Assembly: GCA_028824125.1 (NCBI GenBank)
Contig: JAPPES010000145.1
Coordinates: 1 to 33,297 of the forward strand
Direction: 5' to 3'
From: Candidatus Poribacteria bacterium
Lineage (GTDB): Bacteria; Poribacteria; WGA-4E; WGA-3G
Length of the DNA: 33,297 nt
Below, in pieces: positions 31,182 through 33,297 of the stretch (positions are counted from its first letter, which is position 1; each line of letters begins with the position of its first letter). Under the pieces are notes generated by a model. That model did no database searches. It was not told the DNA's origin and worked only from the letters and a program-made list of their open reading frames with translations. The position numbers were made by a program, and so were the translations under genes.

Positions 31182-33089
31182 ATGGACAAACCGCCTCGCC
31201 TATCAACTGAAAATATCACGTGGCGTGCCATAATTATCGGACTGCTGTCGCTTCCCCTCAATATATACCTTGTTGTTCAAACGGAAACCGTATGGACAAC
31301 ACAATATCCTACCACGATGGCGATCTTTTTCAACGCCGTCTTTACACTTTTCTTGGTTGCAATCTGTAACCTATTCTTAACACGATACCTTCCGAAATGG
31401 CAGCTTACACAAGCAGAAATGCTTACAACATACCTCATGGTAACGCTTGCCTGTGTCGTATGTGGTCATGATTTGTTGCAGGCGACAATGTGTATCTTGG
31501 GACATGCCAGTTGGTTTGCTACACCGGAAAATGAATGGCAATCTCTCTTTTTTCGGGACATTCCGGACTGGATTGCAGTGATGGATCGTAATGCCTTGAC
31601 AGGTTATTACGAAGGCACATCTAACCTATTTGAAATAGAACATATTCGGGCCTGGCTCACGCCTGTCCTATTCTGGTTGCTTTTCTTTTCTGCGCTCGCT
31701 TTTTCTATGATAATGCTGAGCGCGATTCTCCGAAAACAGTGGATTGAACACGAAAAACTGAGTTACCCGATCATATTACTCCCTTTTGAAATGACGAAAG
31801 GAAGTGTTTTCTACCGCAATCGTCTCCTCTGGATAGGTTTTGGTGTCGGATTAGGACTTGATCTGTTAAACGGTCTCAATTTCCTATTTCCTTTTGTCCC
31901 TGGGATTCCGATTCGGCACGACATTGGTCGGATGTTCACAGAAAAACCTCTCAATGCTATCGGTTCAACGCCTATCCATCTGAATCCCTACGCCATCGGC
32001 ATCGGTTTTTTAATGCCACTTGACTTGTCGTTGTCCTGCTGGGTCTTCTATCTATTTTGGAAGGTGCAACTCATTTTCGGGTCTATGTCGGGTTTGAATC
32101 AGACACCTGGTTATCCACACATTGATATGCAATCGCTCGGTGCATACTTCGGGTTGTGCTTCTTTGCACTCTGGATAACGCATAAGCACTTATGGAAGGT
32201 GTTCCGCAATATTATTGGTATGAAAACTGACCTTGACTCGTCGGGTGAGCCGATTGGGTATCGCAGTGCGTTTTTCGGTTTTCTGATTAGTATTGCTATT
32301 GTGTTCGGATTTTGCCTGAAGGCGGGCATGTCGTGGTGGGGAGTCCTGGGATTTTTCAGTATCCATTTCATATTGGTTTTGGCGTTTACTCGGATGCGGG
32401 CAGAACTTGGCACACCGACACAGGATTTTTATAGGGCAGGTCCCAGTTTTTTCCTAACTTCACTCTTTGGGTCCAGAAAAATTGGAGCGCAAACGTTAAC
32501 AGGGTTCGCCTTCCTCTACGGATTTACCCGAAACTACCGTTCGCAACCGATGCCGAACCAACTGGAAGGTTTTAAGCTTGCTGAAAAAGGTGCAATCAAC
32601 AGTCGTCAACTGCTTTGGGTGATGTGGGGATCGTCCGTTATTGGGCTGCTCATTGGATTTGTGGCTTTCTTACATGCAGGTTATCTACATGGAAGTTTGG
32701 GAACATGGCGCGGACAAGAGGCGTTCAATGACCTTCAACGTTGGTTGACATTTCCAAGTGAGACAGAATGGCGACATCTCGGTTTCTTTGGCTTTGGCAT
32801 TGTCCTGACACTAAGCACACTTTTTATGCGGTTACGGTTTATCTGGTGGCAACTGCACCCACTCGCCTATCCGCTCGCGGGCAATTGGAACTTCGGTAGA
32901 CTTTGGTTTCCCGTTTTTCTGGCATGGGGCATAAAGTCTTTGCTTGTTCGACATGGCGGGATTGGCGCGTATCGTAAGGCACTCCCACTGTTTTTTGGTG
33001 CAATGCTGGGCGAATTTGTGATGGGTAGTCTATGGGCGATTTTGGGTTTGTCTTTTGGGCAACGGATGTATTCTTTCAAGCATTGGTAG
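31182..33089 (+). CDS. DUF6785/DUF6784-type polytopic membrane protein
   Basis: A 635-residue inner-membrane protein with many hydrophobic segments (from AIIIGLLSLPLNIYLVVQTE at about 16-35 through FFGAMLGEFVMGSLWAILGL near the C-terminus; I count roughly 12-14). Conserved-looking loops include PKWQLTQAEMLTTYLMVTLA, LRKQWIEHEKLSYPIILLPF near 185-205 and FTRMRAELGTPTQDFYRAGP near 403-422. This matches, from memory, the DUF6785/DUF6784 pair found mainly in Poribacteria-, Planctomycetes- and Hydrogenedentes-type genomes; a permease-like role is guessed from topology. No strong ribosome-binding site precedes the ATG at 31182. Confidence 0.8.
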   Translation: MDKPPRLSTENITWRAIIIGLLSLPLNIYLVVQTETVWTTQYPTTMAIFFNAVFTLFLVAICNLFLTRYLPKWQLTQAEMLTTYLMVTLACVVCGHDLLQATMCILGHASWFATPENEWQSLFFRDIPDWIAVMDRNALTGYYEGTSNLFEIEHIRAWLTPVLFWLLFFSALAFSMIMLSAILRKQWIEHEKLSYPIILLPFEMTKGSVFYRNRLLWIGFGVGLGLDLLNGLNFLFPFVPGIPIRHDIGRMFTEKPLNAIGSTPIHLNPYAIGIGFLMPLDLSLSCWVFYLFWKVQLIFGSMSGLNQTPGYPHIDMQSLGAYFGLCFFALWITHKHLWKVFRNIIGMKTDLDSSGEPIGYRSAFFGFLISIAIVFGFCLKAGMSWWGVLGFFSIHFILVLAFTRMRAELGTPTQDFYRAGPSFFLTSLFGSRKIGAQTLTGFAFLYGFTRNYRSQPMPNQLEGFKLAEKGAINSRQLLWVMWGSSVIGLLIGFVAFLHAGYLHGSLGTWRGQEAFNDLQRWLTFPSETEWRHLGFFGFGIVLTLSTLFMRLRFIWWQLHPLAYPLAGNWNFGRLWFPVFLAWGIKSLLVRHGGIGAYRKALPLFFGAMLGEFVMGSLWAILGLSFGQRMYSFKHW

Positions 33090-33130
33090 AAAACCGCAAG
33101 ATGGCAATACAACATTATGGTGAATTCTGT

Positions 33131-33166
33131 AAGAGCGATCTCCGAATCGTGACCAACGCTCTTTTA
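33131..33166 (+). terminator. Possible terminator downstream of the DUF6785-type gene
   Basis: AAGAGCG and CGCTCTT flank a 19-base loop that can itself form CGAT / ATCG, followed by TTAT. It lies 42 bases after the stop. The long loop and short T-run make it only moderate. Confidence 0.35.
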
Positions 33167-33239
33167 TACCAAATTAACGGAATTTTTCTTTTTCCGACGG
33201 TGAATCAACGCTAAATGCACTTTTGGCATTTGGCGGATG

Positions 33240-33296
33240 TGGTTTCCTAACCAATGCAGAATACCATACGGGGAATGCTATATAGCATTCATACCG
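33240..33296. repeat. Partial repeat element at window end with two known hairpin modules
   Basis: TGGTTTCCTAACCA (33240-33253) is the reversed GGTT-AGGA-AACC core, and 33269-33296 is an inverted GGTATGAATG hairpin with stem GAATGCT / AGCATTC. The right part of the element lies outside the window. Confidence 0.6.
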
Positions 33297-33297
33297 T

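Overview
The window (33,297 bp, roughly mid-40s % GC by eye) looks like a chromosomal segment of an uncultured Gram-negative bacterium, most likely Candidatus Poribacteria or a close relative. The reasons are four phytanoyl-CoA-dioxygenase-like (PhyH) genes, a DUF6785/DUF6784-type membrane protein, LamG lectin-fold exported proteins, an enolase-superfamily enzyme, a Gfo/Idh/MocA oxidoreductase, an AP-endonuclease-2-type sugar epimerase, and a very high density of short hairpin-bearing interspersed repeats. Omp85, a GspG pseudopilin and a TolB-like lipoprotein point to a two-membrane cell. The lineage call is inference from gene content; no rRNA or marker gene is present, and no tRNA or CRISPR array was seen.

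Layout. 485-5660 (+): M42 aminopeptidase, a TIM-barrel-like protein and three PhyH-family genes. 6111-14792 (-): DUF6575-like protein, aldehyde dehydrogenase, two tandem LamG paralogues (the second frameshifted), an enolase-superfamily enzyme, an orphan GspG with an unusual Gln at the critical +5 position, a zinc-ribbon/hypothetical pair, a Gfo/Idh/MocA dehydrogenase and a STAS-domain protein. 14793-16061: gene-free, AT-rich, with a cluster of TTGTATATC sites. 16062-19519 (+): a TrpD-like phosphoribosyltransferase relative, a Phd/YefM-like antitoxin translationally coupled to an HNH nuclease, and a sugar epimerase. 19764-20561 (-): fourth PhyH gene. 20682-30924 (+): EamA-like membrane protein (probably leaderless), TM2-like protein, TPR/TolB-like lipoprotein, zinc-less MDR dehydrogenase, RsmC-like methyltransferase, transglutaminase-like protein, BatA/VWA protein and an Omp85 protein. 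31182-33089 (+): DUF6785-type polytopic membrane protein.

The metabolic genes (aldehyde dehydrogenase, enolase superfamily, Gfo/Idh, epimerase, MDR, PhyH) fit a scattered catabolic repertoire for sugars, sugar acids or small organics rather than one operon. The transglutaminase, BatA/VWA and Omp85 genes form an envelope-related cluster whose middle is split by a nested repeat insertion.

The most distinctive part is non-coding. At least five families of non-autonomous, terminal-inverted-repeat (MITE-like) elements occupy most intergenic gaps and are nested in one another. Different families carry the same interchangeable inner hairpins (core GGTT-AGGA-AACC), whose outer stems differ between copies in a compensatory way. 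One family sits repeatedly a few bases after stop codons or just before ribosome-binding sites. At the protein level, the best candidates for new biology are the adjacent PhyH-like genes with HxG/HxA in place of the HxD iron motif, and the antitoxin-HNH pair.
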